64,000 nt of DNA from Halocatena pleomorpha (GTDB taxonomy: Archaea; Halobacteriota; Halobacteria; Halobacteriales; Haloarculaceae). The translations under genes were made by a program, and so were the position numbers. The notes under the pieces are model-generated. The model worked only from the letters and a program-made list of their open reading frames with translations, was not told the DNA's origin and ran no database searches. This document shows positions 8,547-17,502 of this stretch, in pieces; within the stretch, counting starts at the first letter, position 1, and each line of letters opens with the position of its first letter. The stretch covers positions 372,001-436,000 of the forward strand of contig NZ_RRCH01000003.1 of the NCBI RefSeq assembly GCF_003862495.1. The letters run 5' to 3'.

Positions 8547-10730
8547 TCATTCGATCGAATCGAGAGAAACCGCATCACTCCACGCAAACGATCCCGCAAT
8601 CCGAACGGGGAAGCGATCGTGGTGAAGATACTCTTTAATTTCTGAGCGAGAAGCGGTCACTGTTGTCATGTGGCCACTGTTGAGGTAAAACGTCTCTTCG
8701 TCTATGGCTGGTGCGTAGAGCATACCGACGGGTGAGCGGATCGTCGGATAGCCGTGAATATCCACTCGGAGCTCGTCGTTGTCCGAGGCGGGTGTGATTT
8801 CAGCGAGGATCGAGGTGGCGTCGTGTCGTTGGACGACCGCTCTACTGGGATCACCCACGATCATATACTGTTGTCCGGTGAGAAAGTCCTCACTGATGAT
8901 GTCGAGGACGCCACTGAGGCTGAAGCCGCCGTTGAGCAGTCGCGCAACGGTCCGACCGATCTGGGTAGCCGGCGTGTTTCCGACGTTCGCCAGCGTACAC
9001 AGCCCGCTGACTGCACCGCGTTCGACCAACGCCTCGCCTTGTTCGTAGGATCGACAGCCGTTGAGAACGAATATCCGGGTATTGACCGCGTCGAGCGTCC
9101 GAACGTCTAACCAGCCATCGGCACACTGGAGTCCGTCTGCGTCGACGTGTCCCACGTAGTGGACGAGATCGTACTCCTCGGTAAACAGCTCTCGAAGGTT
9201 GGCACGAGACAGTTGTTCGCGTATCGTCACGTCGAAATCCATTCGTTCGTGTTGTCCGTACAGTTCGGCAACATCCGATTCAGCTTCCATCTGTGCGTCG
9301 TTGCTGATCACTACCACTTCGTACTCTGTCGCCGTGATCGGATCGAACCGACGTTCGAACGCGTCCAGCGTCGGCTTTGTCCCCTGCATCGGATACCCAT
9401 CAGCGAGCCACAGGTGGGCGATGCTGTCTGCGGTTGGGGGATTGTGAATGACCGATGACATGGCACTGTCGAACCCGTTTTCCGAGGATCGGGTGGGGGG
9501 ACCCGAGACGGAGGACGTACCAGTCCCGTTGTCTGCCCCATCGTTGCGGGCGGCTTCCTGCCCCGCTCGATAGAACGCCTCGATTTCGGGCGCGTCTGAG
9601 GGCGGTGACCACGGACAACTCATCGGGAGACACCGGATGGTGCCGAGACTTGCAACGACGAACGGGAGATACGGAAGGTAGTTTCCAACCGGTCGAACGT
9701 CAGCAGTCAGCGGCCAGCGCGGAACGATGTCTTCGACGCGATCGAACGGGATCGAGAGATACGTCTGTACCTGTTCGGCAAGAGATCGCTCGTAGAGCGT
9801 CGCAAAATCGATTGCGATGGAATCCGAATGGCGTTGTTCGAGTGCTGTGCGTTCACCGAGCGTGATCGGATAAAACCCCTCCGTTCGCGCGATGCAATCG
9901 AGCGTAAAGACGTGTTTGAGGAGTTGCGCTCCACCCTGTTCGACGCCATCACCGCGGTCGAGTGGAATAGTACTGTCCCCGGCGACGAGACACGGGGTGT
10001 CTCCTGGAACGACAACGGCGTTCAGGTAGTAGGCCAGTGGCGCGACCGGATAGATCATCTCAAGCGTCGGTGGAACCTCAATGCGGAGACTCGCTGTCTC
10101 CGTGGTCCGCTCCAGATCTCCAGGGACCTGAAAGCGCTCGCCTCGTTCGAACAGCGGGGGGTGCCCCCGAAGCGTCGGAAACGACCGCTCACAGGAGGTG
10201 GTTTTCAGCGCCGATCCCAGACAGGACAGCGCACGCATGACATCTCGGGGCTGGTCGGTCGTCGTCACCGTCGCTGCCGGCACCTCATGAAACGACCGCA
10301 GCCCCAGCTGGACTGTCTCAGCCCCTCGGCAATCGATGATCCGGCCCCGATCGTCAGTGTGAGAGATTTCTACCTCTCCTTCGACGTACAGATACACTTT
10401 CAGACCCAACGAGGTGATATCAATGGTGTACTGTCCTGCCGACAACGAGGCGCTTTCGTGGTGCATGAGTTCGGCACAGACAAACCCACCATCATCCTGC
10501 ACGAGTATCGGATTGGACTGGTGTGTCCAGACCGCAAGCGGCGACAGTTCATATGCCACGTCCACAGGGAATCGAAACTGAGTGCTCGAACAGCGTGCTG
10601 GCCGAACGCGCCGGCTCGTCGAAAGCTGTGCCCGAATTCCCTCGATATCGTCGACGAGATCGATCATTGGTGGCTTGGATCCCGACTGGGGAACAACGCG
10701 AACGGCGTCGTTGAGTACGGCTTGACTCAT
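8547..10730 (-). CDS. CHAT-domain (caspase-like) protein
   Basis: From ATG 10730 the product is 727 residues. The C-terminal third is a CHAT peptidase fold: EEYDLVHYVGHVDADG gives the His (about residue 528) and IFVLNGCRSYEQG the Cys (about 559), followed by the typical ALVERGAVSG and LLNGGFSLSGVLDI blocks. The first 400 residues form a haloarchaeal N-terminal region of unknown fold with several beta-rich blocks, and a Gly/Ser-rich linker lies near residue 390-420. The start overlaps the stop of the DUF7504 gene (ATGA at 10727-10730), implying translational coupling. A role in proteolytic signalling or cell-death-like responses is inference; no substrate is evident. Confidence 0.85.
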   Translation of the reverse strand: MSQAVLNDAVRVVPQSGSKPPMIDLVDDIEGIRAQLSTSRRVRPARCSSTQFRFPVDVAYELSPLAVWTHQSNPILVQDDGGFVCAELMHHESASLSAGQYTIDITSLGLKVYLYVEGEVEISHTDDRGRIIDCRGAETVQLGLRSFHEVPAATVTTTDQPRDVMRALSCLGSALKTTSCERSFPTLRGHPPLFERGERFQVPGDLERTTETASLRIEVPPTLEMIYPVAPLAYYLNAVVVPGDTPCLVAGDSTIPLDRGDGVEQGGAQLLKHVFTLDCIARTEGFYPITLGERTALEQRHSDSIAIDFATLYERSLAEQVQTYLSIPFDRVEDIVPRWPLTADVRPVGNYLPYLPFVVASLGTIRCLPMSCPWSPPSDAPEIEAFYRAGQEAARNDGADNGTGTSSVSGPPTRSSENGFDSAMSSVIHNPPTADSIAHLWLADGYPMQGTKPTLDAFERRFDPITATEYEVVVISNDAQMEAESDVAELYGQHERMDFDVTIREQLSRANLRELFTEEYDLVHYVGHVDADGLQCADGWLDVRTLDAVNTRIFVLNGCRSYEQGEALVERGAVSGLCTLANVGNTPATQIGRTVARLLNGGFSLSGVLDIISEDFLTGQQYMIVGDPSRAVVQRHDATSILAEITPASDNDELRVDIHGYPTIRSPVGMLYAPAIDEETFYLNSGHMTTVTASRSEIKEYLHHDRFPVRIAGSFAWSDAVSLDSIE

Positions 10731-11455
10731 CGTTGGAGTGGAAGCCAATCGGTCACGTGATCAGTTTCGGACAGACGCCATCGGTGCTCGACAGATCCAT
10801 TTGACTCACGAAGTTCGATGTGGATATCTATCAGAGGATCCAGCGCAGCCAGTGTTTCGGAGCCGGGTGAACACGGAAGATGAAAATGAGCCATACCCCC
10901 GACGGCCAGCACATCCGCACGGAGGGCGCGGACGAACGCTTCAGTTGCTGAGAGACCGTCGGTATCGAGGAGCACACACAGGGTTGCAATACCCAAGCGG
11001 AGTTCGCCCGGAACCGTCTGCCCGGCTCGAATAGTTTCTTTGATCGAGTCGTACAGGAGGTCCCCGAGATTGCCCATCGAATCCGACGGCTCCGAACTGG
11101 CAGCTGTCGGGGGCAACTCAGCCGTCGGATCAGCCGTACTTGCGATATCACGCACGACGCCAGTGTAATTGAGCGTGGTCACACTCGAATGGGCTGGTGT
11201 TATGCTCTCGGGAAGATACTGGGCGTCGAGATCCGACGTTGCGTCGGTAAGCGTTAGTACGCGTTGTCGAGACGTCTCACGCTCACCGAAAAGCCGACGC
11301 GACTGTGCAGCCCGAACCCGTTCATCTACCTGACCGGTCACGAGCACACAACAGCCACGACGTTTGAGTCCCATGAGTGTATCGGTGAACGATTTCTCAG
11401 TCTGTCTCGATCCCGAAGCGTTCGAACCGCGTGATGCGTGTTTCATGTTATTCAT
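10727..11455 (-). CDS. DUF7504-family protein, coupled to CHAT gene
   Basis: A 242-residue paralogue of the protein at 1416-2045: LMGLKRRGCCVLVTGQVDE, then SRRLFGE and RVLTLTDA, a helical GELRLGIATLCVLLD block and C-terminal GGMAHFHLPCSPGSE / IDIHIELRE. The P-loop-like start lacks a full Walker A. It is the first gene of a two-gene unit with the CHAT protein, sharing ATGA. It is divergent from the TrmB-type regulator at 11593. The association suggests that this pair forms a sensor/effector unit, but the partner function has not been established from sequence. Confidence 0.78.
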   Translation of the reverse strand: MNNMKHASRGSNASGSRQTEKSFTDTLMGLKRRGCCVLVTGQVDERVRAAQSRRLFGERETSRQRVLTLTDATSDLDAQYLPESITPAHSSVTTLNYTGVVRDIASTADPTAELPPTAASSEPSDSMGNLGDLLYDSIKETIRAGQTVPGELRLGIATLCVLLDTDGLSATEAFVRALRADVLAVGGMAHFHLPCSPGSETLAALDPLIDIHIELRESNGSVEHRWRLSETDHVTDWLPLQR

Positions 11456-11592
11456 AGCATTCCATCAAAGTATCAACCTATCGGAATTCAGATTTATATT
11501 CAGCATTATGGTGTGGGAAATATATTCCCGATCGGGACGAACACGGGAGATGCACGTACTTATGTGTGCGACGGAAGAATCTGCGATCGGTG

Positions 11593-12663
11593 ATGGAGAC
11601 CGACGAACTGATTACTGTTCTCGAAGACGCTGGGATGTCTCCATATCAAGCGGACGCATACGCAACGCTGCTGGACCGTGGCTCTGCGGCTGCGAGTGAG
11701 ATCGCGTCTGTGAGCGGCGTTCCCCAACCTCGAATTTACGACGTACTCCGCGCGCTCGAAGAGCAGGGATACGTCACCATGTACGATCAAGATCGCCTCT
11801 ACGCTCGGGCGAACAGTCCGAATGACGCGCTTGCCGGCCTCAAAACGGCTGTTCAGCGGTACGAAGCCGCTATCGAAGAGATCGAAACGCGCTATCAGGA
11901 GCCAGAAGTCACCGACAGCAACGTGAGTTTGGTTCAGCAGCTACGAACGGTGTTTGACCACGCGCGTGACGCCATCGAGACGGCACACGATCACATCCAG
12001 TTGGCAGCCACCCCCAGTCGATTCAGGGCGCTTCAGCCACTGCTAGCGGAGGCCTATGACCGTGGTGTTCACGTCCATCTCTCGCTCTACTCACCCGCTG
12101 ACGAAGCGCTTCCGGTCGATAGGGCCGCGTTCGATGGGGTCTGCACCGAAGTTCGGCGGCGCGAACTCACCGGTCCGTTTCTCGTGTTGGTCGATCGGGA
12201 GCAGGCGTGTTATGCAACGCCAGACAGGCAGACAGAAGAATACGGCGTCCTCATCGATGATTACACGACGGCGTACGTCTTTCACTGGTATTATCTGACA
12301 CGGCTCTGGGAGGTGTACGAGACGATTTACGCTGATCGGAACGACCAGCCGCCGTTCTCGTTCGTCGAGATCACCGAATGCATTCGTGCCCTCGAACCGC
12401 TCCTCGAATCCGATGAACGAATAGCAGGACGGATCCGGGGGATTTTCACAGAGACCGGCCAAGAGTGCCAGCTCACAGGGGAATTCGTCGCCGTAAACTA
12501 CACCGGTTCGCAGACCGATGGTGAGGGACCGTCGCTCGTGAAACTCGCTGCTGAGGCACAGATCCGCTTTCACACGGAGGAGACTGTCTACACCGTCGGT
12601 GGACGGGGCGCACACGTCGAAGACATCGCCGGCAAACGCTTCACGATTGACCGGATCGGGTAG
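11593..12663 (+). CDS. TrmB-family transcriptional regulator
   Basis: A 356-residue regulator starting METDELITVLEDAGMSPYQAD, with a winged HTH in residues 10-75 (ASEIASVSGVPQPRIYDVLRALEEQGYV), a short coiled linker, and a C-terminal TrmB sugar-binding-like domain (LAEAYDRGVHVHLSLYSP, LVDREQACYATP). ATG 11593 gives the usual N-terminus of the family; the in-frame ATG nine codons earlier has no support. TrmB proteins sense sugars or metabolites in archaea. The neighbouring, convergent MFS gene is the obvious candidate target. Confidence 0.88.
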   Translation: METDELITVLEDAGMSPYQADAYATLLDRGSAAASEIASVSGVPQPRIYDVLRALEEQGYVTMYDQDRLYARANSPNDALAGLKTAVQRYEAAIEEIETRYQEPEVTDSNVSLVQQLRTVFDHARDAIETAHDHIQLAATPSRFRALQPLLAEAYDRGVHVHLSLYSPADEALPVDRAAFDGVCTEVRRRELTGPFLVLVDREQACYATPDRQTEEYGVLIDDYTTAYVFHWYYLTRLWEVYETIYADRNDQPPFSFVEITECIRALEPLLESDERIAGRIRGIFTETGQECQLTGEFVAVNYTGSQTDGEGPSLVKLAAEAQIRFHTEETVYTVGGRGAHVEDIAGKRFTIDRIG

Positions 12664-12691
12664 AGGTATGCGGTGTTCGAACTGGAAACCA

Positions 12692-13954
12692 TCACGCGGG
12701 TGTCTCAGCGTCAGCAACTGATCGGGCAACGGTCGGGAGCAGTCCCGTGACTGCGACGAGGAGAACGATCAAGACGAGAGCGGGAACGAACGCGACGCGC
12801 AACGATGTCGCTTCCGCGATGAGACCGATCACCACCGGACCGACTGCGAATCCGCCGTAGCCCGCTGTCGAAACGGCGGCGATCGCCTGTTCCGGTGGTG
12901 TCTCGGGGTCGTGGGTTGCTGCGATGCTCAGCGCAACCGGCATCATACCAGCGAGTCCGAGTCCCAACACCGCGAATCCGACCACGGCGACGAGTGGCCG
13001 AGCTAGGAGCGTCAGTCCGATACCCACGGCGGCAACGAGCGCGGCGAAACGGAGAAATCGCTTCGGATTCGTCCGCTCGACGGCGTGATCAGCGAGGAAC
13101 CGTCCAAGCATCATCGTACCGGAAAATGCTGCGAAGCCGAGCGCACCGATGGTTTCGGTGCCACCGGCGCTAGTTTCGAGGAACACGGCGCTCCAATCGT
13201 TGCCGACGCCTTCGATGAACAGCGCACAGAAGCCGATGACACAGAAGGCAACGAGCGTCCGGGATGGCAACACGACGGTCGGTCCCGTTCCCGCGTCTGG
13301 AGATTTCGGGAGCAGCCAAACGCTCGCTGTGAGTCCTGTAACGAACAGAGCAGTGCCGACGAGCGTGAAGTGGGTCTGAACGGACAGGCCGACGCTGGTC
13401 GCAACCGCTCCGAGTCCCGCACCGACCAAGCCACCGCCACTGAACAAAGCGTGGAAACTCCCCATGATTTGGCCGGGATAGGCCCGTTCGATCCGAACGC
13501 CTTGGGCGTTGGCGGCGACATCAATCACACCCTTCCCGAATCCGAACACGAGAACCGCGCCGATGAGCGCAACAAGCCCCTTCGTGAGTGTGATTCCCAC
13601 GAGTGCGACGGTGTAAACACCGAGTCCACCGCGGATGACCCACCGGCCACCGTAGCGCGAGACGAGAACGCCGCTTGTCATGAGTCCGAAAATACTCCCG
13701 ATCGCGAGTCCGAGCAACGCAAGCCCGATCTCTCCCTCCGAGAGGGAAAGCGCTCTGCTGACAGCAGGAATACGTACCGCCCACGTCGAAAACACTACTC
13801 CGAGGACGGTGAAGATGACTGAATCTGCGAGACGGGCGCGCCGCGGCCGCTCGTTCCCCGCCTGAGACGACGCAGACTGGTAACTGCTGGTCTCCTCGTT
13901 GTCGCTACCGAATACCTCCATCACCGAGTCCAGAAGCCACGTTCGAAAACGCAT
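12692..13954 (-). CDS. MFS transporter (YbjJ-like)
   Basis: A 420-residue, twelve-helix permease. Residues 1-45 are a polar N-terminal extension, then helices with MFS motifs: FSTWAVRIPAVSRAL, LGLAIGSIFGLMTSG, SRYGGRWVIRGG and a conserved MGSFHALFSGGGLVGAGLG that is typical of the YbjJ group. The substrate is unknown (sugars or other metabolites are likely for the group). It ends 29 nt from the TrmB-type regulator stop, in convergent orientation. ATG at 13921 is an alternative start. Confidence 0.88.
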   Translation of the reverse strand: MRFRTWLLDSVMEVFGSDNEETSSYQSASSQAGNERPRRARLADSVIFTVLGVVFSTWAVRIPAVSRALSLSEGEIGLALLGLAIGSIFGLMTSGVLVSRYGGRWVIRGGLGVYTVALVGITLTKGLVALIGAVLVFGFGKGVIDVAANAQGVRIERAYPGQIMGSFHALFSGGGLVGAGLGAVATSVGLSVQTHFTLVGTALFVTGLTASVWLLPKSPDAGTGPTVVLPSRTLVAFCVIGFCALFIEGVGNDWSAVFLETSAGGTETIGALGFAAFSGTMMLGRFLADHAVERTNPKRFLRFAALVAAVGIGLTLLARPLVAVVGFAVLGLGLAGMMPVALSIAATHDPETPPEQAIAAVSTAGYGGFAVGPVVIGLIAEATSLRVAFVPALVLIVLLVAVTGLLPTVARSVADAETPA

Positions 13955-14035
13955 CGTCGGACGATCAACGCTAAGACCTAATAATAATTATCAACTTGTT
14001 TAACAATACCTGTTGTTACACGCGACATCACTGCG

Positions 14036-14064
14036 GTCCGGCACTGTTCGGATCAGTGCCGGAC
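14036..14064. repeat. 11-bp inverted repeat in divergent promoter region
   Basis: GTCCGGCACTG (14036-14046), a 7-nt loop and CAGTGCCGGAC (14054-14064) form a perfect hairpin between the MFS gene and the small membrane protein. Because both flanking genes read away from it, it is not a terminator. It could be an operator or part of a leader RNA. Confidence 0.6.
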
Positions 14065-14204
14065 TAATCAGACAGATTCAATAAATGTTCCACAACAAAT
14101 AATATGTGTGGTGTTTCTAATAAGAAAATATGAGGGAGTAGCAACCCGAATAATCAGTGTTACAGGCGACCAATTTATTTACCATCAGATAATAATACAC
14201 TACA

Positions 14205-14477
14205 ATGAGTCGACCCGAGACCAACACCGAATCACTCACCACGCTTCACTGGATCGCTATCGGACTCACAATTATCACCGGTGTAATACATTTGGTGTTG
14301 GGGATCATGGCCTTTCCGGGCGTGCTCCCCACCGCGTTCTTGCTCGCGGGGATCGGCTTTTTCGCGGGGATCGGGCTGCTTTTGTTGGGCTACCGTCGTT
14401 CGCTCTACATAGTTGGCGTTCCGTTCGTCGCCGTTCAAATCGTGCTGTATCTCTGGATCAACCAGCGCGCGGGGTAG
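14205..14477 (+). CDS. Small three-TM membrane protein
   Basis: This 90-residue protein starts MSRPETNTESLTTLHWIAIG and has three hydrophobic helices at about 14-37, 41-64 and 67-86. A short polar N-terminus lies in the cytosol or outside. It resembles small haloarchaeal membrane proteins of unknown function. It is convergent with the operon that ends at 14510. No catalytic residues are apparent. Confidence 0.7.
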   Translation: MSRPETNTESLTTLHWIAIGLTIITGVIHLVLGIMAFPGVLPTAFLLAGIGFFAGIGLLLLGYRRSLYIVGVPFVAVQIVLYLWINQRAG

Positions 14478-14509
14478 CCGCTGTCTGCAGCCCACAGAGA
14501 GACACCAAG

Positions 14510-15058
14510 CTACAGGATTTTCTCGAACTGGTCCGCGAGTCGTTTCCGGGCGAGCGTGTACGGAAGGGCGACGACGACCGTCGAAACAGCGATCCACCGA
14601 GGAAGCCCCTGAAAACAGACAGCGACCGGCGTTGAGAACGCCACTGTGAGCACGAAATCCTCGGGTGCTCCGTCGTACCGGACGACGTACCGAGCGCGGA
14701 GCCACTGTCCCCGGAGGTGGTCGTAGACGGCGTCCGTATTCGTTCGTTCCCACGGCCGGAGTTCCTCCCCGGCACCGAGCACATCGCTCACCGAATGGAC
14801 AGCCGCGGCACTGACGGCGACTGCAGCCACGACGACGATGGGAATCGCAACCAGCGCGACCGCCGTGAGCGCAATCGCTGGCAGCCAGTACAACACGGGA
14901 AAGTGGAGCGTCCGCCGGTGATCACCGACGAGGAGATCCACGTCGGGGACGGCTCCACCGATCGCTCCGCCGATAGCGGTGGCGGTAGCGAATTCGGGCG
15001 CGACGGCCGCCACTGGTAGCGACAGGGCCATCCCAACGGCGATGTGGGTAAGAACCAT
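14510..15058 (-). CDS. YdjM/LexA-binding-type membrane hydrolase-like protein
   Basis: A 182-residue membrane protein starting MVLTHIAVGMALSLP. It shows the family hallmarks THIAVG, VPDVDLL (about 38-44), and AAVHSVSDVLG (about 85-95), with four or five TM segments. Such proteins are annotated as metal-dependent hydrolases because of conserved His and Asp residues at these places; the reaction is unknown. It is the last gene of the 18276-14510 operon, with its start overlapping the methyltransferase stop (TGATG). An in-frame GTG lies one codon upstream. Confidence 0.75.
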   Translation of the reverse strand: MVLTHIAVGMALSLPVAAVAPEFATATAIGGAIGGAVPDVDLLVGDHRRTLHFPVLYWLPAIALTAVALVAIPIVVVAAVAVSAAAVHSVSDVLGAGEELRPWERTNTDAVYDHLRGQWLRARYVVRYDGAPEDFVLTVAFSTPVAVCFQGLPRWIAVSTVVVALPYTLARKRLADQFEKIL

Positions 15059-15885
15059 CACGGCTCGGGCGTCTGATAAAGGAAATCGTACTGGTGTGTG
15101 GTGTAGCTCAGCGTTCCGGCGTCGAGCTGTCGCCGTCGCGTTTCAAGCCAGTCGTTCGCCTCGGGATGGTCGTTGACAGCGTCTTCAACGAATCCGAGAA
15201 TCGCAGCGAGAAACGTTTGTTCCTCGCCGGGATACGTTCCATCACGCGGTCGAACGATCCAATCGGAGGAACCGACCGAGAGCAGGCGGCCGTCCCGCTT
15301 TCGGAGGTGATCGAGCACGTGTCGGCCAGCGTGCGCGTCGCGTCCGGATCGCTCGTCGATAGCGGCGTGGTACGCCGCCTCGATCGCCGCATCGGCCGGG
15401 TGGTCTGGCTGGAAGATCGTGCTGCCGTCGAACGTGAGCGGTGCGTAGACGAATCCAGACGCTCTCAGGGCGGCTTCGAAAGCGTCGAACGCCCGACGAA
15501 CCGGAACGAGATCGAGGAAGGACGCCGCGATGAGAAGATCGGCGGTCTCCCCGTCGAACGCCGAGAGGGCATCTCCTTGCTCGAACCGGGCGGACAGCTC
15601 CGCGACCCGAAACCCCTCATCGAGCGGTTCGGCGTCGAGTTCGGTCGTCAACCGGTCCCGGGCGTGTTCGAGCACAGTCAGCGACCGATCGACACCTCGG
15701 TACGTTCCGGCGTCGACGCCCCATTCATGGAGCCGAGCGACCATCGTGCCCGTGCCACACCCGGCTTCAAGAACGCGCGGATCGTCCGGAAGCACAGTCA
15801 GCAGTCGCTCCCGGACCCGTGATGAAAGCGCCCGGCGATCGATCGACCGCTTCGCGTCGAGATACTGGGGATCAGCGTGGGTCAT
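15058..15885 (-). CDS. Class I SAM-dependent methyltransferase
   Basis: A 275-residue enzyme. Motif I is VLEAGCGTG (38-46) followed by GVDRSLTVLEHARDR, an acidic motif II and DLLIAASFLDLVP as the post-core strand. A longer C-terminal region (GSTIFQPDHPAD, YPGEEQTFLAAI, TTHQYDFLY) is not part of the Rossmann core and should bind the acceptor. ATG 15885 was chosen because it overlaps the stop of the preceding PTPS-like gene (ATGA); the longer frame starting at 15915 would overlap it by 34 nt. The acceptor is unknown; the operon suggests a pterin, lipid or polar headgroup. Confidence 0.85.
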   Translation of the reverse strand: MTHADPQYLDAKRSIDRRALSSRVRERLLTVLPDDPRVLEAGCGTGTMVARLHEWGVDAGTYRGVDRSLTVLEHARDRLTTELDAEPLDEGFRVAELSARFEQGDALSAFDGETADLLIAASFLDLVPVRRAFDAFEAALRASGFVYAPLTFDGSTIFQPDHPADAAIEAAYHAAIDERSGRDAHAGRHVLDHLRKRDGRLLSVGSSDWIVRPRDGTYPGEEQTFLAAILGFVEDAVNDHPEANDWLETRRRQLDAGTLSYTTHQYDFLYQTPEP

Positions 15886-16286
15886 CGATCCAGAGAGCGG
15901 TGGTGGCTTGCCCACGCCGATTCGCCCTCCCAGAGACGGACGAGAAACTGCGTCGGATTTGGTTCACTGATCGCGTTTTCGACGCGGTCACCGAGCAGTC
16001 GGGCAAACCGCTCAACGCTCGGGTTGGTCCCTTCGAACTCCGGGAGATCGTTGAGCGTGGCGTCCCGGTATCGTTTCTCGATACTGTCGAGAGCAGCGTT
16101 CACCGCGTCAATATCGACGAGGTAACCGTACTCGTCGAGCGTCGGTCCGGCGAACCGTAGTTCGACAGCGTACCGGTGGCTGTGAACGTTTCCTTCCGCT
16201 CCTGGATCGGGAACGGTGAGATAATGCTGTGCGACGAAATCCCGCGTGACCGCGAGTTCATACATGTGATTCGTGTTCGTCATCAT
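15882..16286 (-). CDS. 6-pyruvoyl-tetrahydropterin synthase/QueD-like enzyme with Glu in place of Cys
   Basis: The 134-residue fold matches the PTPS/QueD family: RDFVAQHYL gives the first Zn-binding His (H21) and VHSHRY the second and third (H35, H37). The family catalytic Cys normally lies four residues before the HxH motif; here that position is Glu31 (AEGNVHSH). Glu at this site is known in PTPS-III, which makes 6-hydroxymethyl-dihydropterin. The usual QueD route is therefore doubtful, and a pterin-forming or other aldehyde-releasing reaction is more plausible, though unproven. It is coupled by ATGA at both ends to the MDR dehydrogenase and the methyltransferase. Confidence 0.85.
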   Translation of the reverse strand: MMTNTNHMYELAVTRDFVAQHYLTVPDPGAEGNVHSHRYAVELRFAGPTLDEYGYLVDIDAVNAALDSIEKRYRDATLNDLPEFEGTNPSVERFARLLGDRVENAISEPNPTQFLVRLWEGESAWASHHRSLDR

Positions 16287-17284
16287 TGTGAGTACGTTAA
16301 GAGCACCTGCAAGGGAGAGCCGGTTCGGTCATCGAGCAGTTGGTACGCCAACGGTGCGTCAGTGAACGGGACGCGGTGAGTGATCAACGAGGCAACCGGG
16401 AGCGCTCGCAGACGAGCGAGCGCGGTGTCGATCCGCCGCGCCTTCGTCCAACGGCCGCGTGATTCGGGCGACAGCGTACTCACCTGACTCGATTCGATGG
16501 TAATGCGGTCGCGGTGGAAGTTCGTTCCGAGATCAAGCGGGGCTCGCTTGATACCGTACCACGATCCGACGACGACGCGGCCATCATACCCCGTCACGGA
16601 GACCGCGTCGTCGAGCACCGACGGACGGCCTGAGAGTTCGTACACGAGATCCATCCCGTCTTCGTTTCTCGTCACTGCTGCTAGTTCGTCGGGGGCAACA
16701 GTCTCGTCGGCGCCCAGTTCCGAGGCGTGTTCACGCCGGTCCGAGAGCGGATCGACCGCAACGAGTCGTTCGAGAGGAAACGTGGACAGCACGCCGATCG
16801 TACACAGACCGACGACGCCCGCGCCGAAGACGGCGACCCGTTCCCCAACACGCGGACGACCGTCGAGTACGAGCGATGTCGCCGTCTCAACTGATGGGAG
16901 TATCGCCACTGTTTCGTCGGTCACGTCGTCGGGAACGGGCACGAGCGCCTCGGGCTGTGTTGCGAATCGAGACTCATGGGGATTGAACGCGAAAACGCGC
17001 TGTCCAACGCGGTCGTCGGAGATCGTTTGGCCGGACGAGACGATCTCACCGACCGCTGCGTATCCATACCGGAGTGGGAACGAGAGATCACCGTCAAGCG
17101 CGTCAATGGTCTCATCAGCCGGAAGCTCCGGCGGGACCTCACCGCGATAAACGAGGAGTTCGGTCCCGCGGTTGATGGCTGAGACACGCGTTTTAACAAC
17201 CACCTCGTCGGCGGCCGGCTCGAACGTTGTTCGCCGGAGTTCGGTCTCGTGTGGCGCGGTGAAATAAAGCGACTGCCGGTTCAT
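16283..17284 (-). CDS. Zinc-less MDR-family dehydrogenase
   Basis: A 333-residue medium-chain dehydrogenase/reductase. The NAD(P)-binding domain has AVFGAGVVGLCTIGVL (about 150-165) and VVGSWYG; the N-terminal domain carries SAINRGTELLVYRGEVP, where zinc enzymes have a GxCGTDxH-type metal site. The single cysteine in the protein is in the Rossmann helix, so neither catalytic nor structural zinc can be bound in the usual way. The NRGTELLVYRG segment recalls BchC-like dehydrogenases. It shares ATGA with both neighbours. Substrate unknown; probably an intermediate of this operon. Confidence 0.85.
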   Translation of the reverse strand: MNRQSLYFTAPHETELRRTTFEPAADEVVVKTRVSAINRGTELLVYRGEVPPELPADETIDALDGDLSFPLRYGYAAVGEIVSSGQTISDDRVGQRVFAFNPHESRFATQPEALVPVPDDVTDETVAILPSVETATSLVLDGRPRVGERVAVFGAGVVGLCTIGVLSTFPLERLVAVDPLSDRREHASELGADETVAPDELAAVTRNEDGMDLVYELSGRPSVLDDAVSVTGYDGRVVVGSWYGIKRAPLDLGTNFHRDRITIESSQVSTLSPESRGRWTKARRIDTALARLRALPVASLITHRVPFTDAPLAYQLLDDRTGSPLQVLLTYSQ

Positions 17285-17490
17285 CGACCGATCCCCTGTG
17301 GTGCGTCCTGTAGTCGTGTCCGTAGCGCCCCAAGCACCGTTGAGAGGGGCCTCACACCGGTTTCATCGGCGTCCCGAACGCGAACGATCTTTTCAAGAAG
17401 TATCTTCCACGGATCAAGTGTGTCAATCGCCCGACTGATTAGGGGTGGCGGAAGCGAGACCACGTGGTTGCCTGCGGTGTTCACACGCAT
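17281..17490 (-). CDS. Small hypothetical protein in pterin/lipid operon
   Basis: A 69-residue frame, MRVNTAGNHVVSLPPPLISR onward, lies between the CDP-alcohol phosphotransferase (12 nt gap) and the MDR gene (ATGA overlap). Its position in a coupled operon and normal codon use support expression. I recognise no family; it ends with a basic stretch LRTRLQDAPQG. It could also be a remnant of a larger gene deleted in this lineage. Confidence 0.5.
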   Translation of the reverse strand: MRVNTAGNHVVSLPPPLISRAIDTLDPWKILLEKIVRVRDADETGVRPLSTVLGALRTRLQDAPQGIGR

Positions 17491-17502
17491 TGTACATCTC
17501 GA

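Noticed and set aside
9828-10760. 310-codon + strand frame opposite the CHAT gene
   Set aside because: It is Arg- and Cys-rich and antisense to a gene with clear catalytic motifs.
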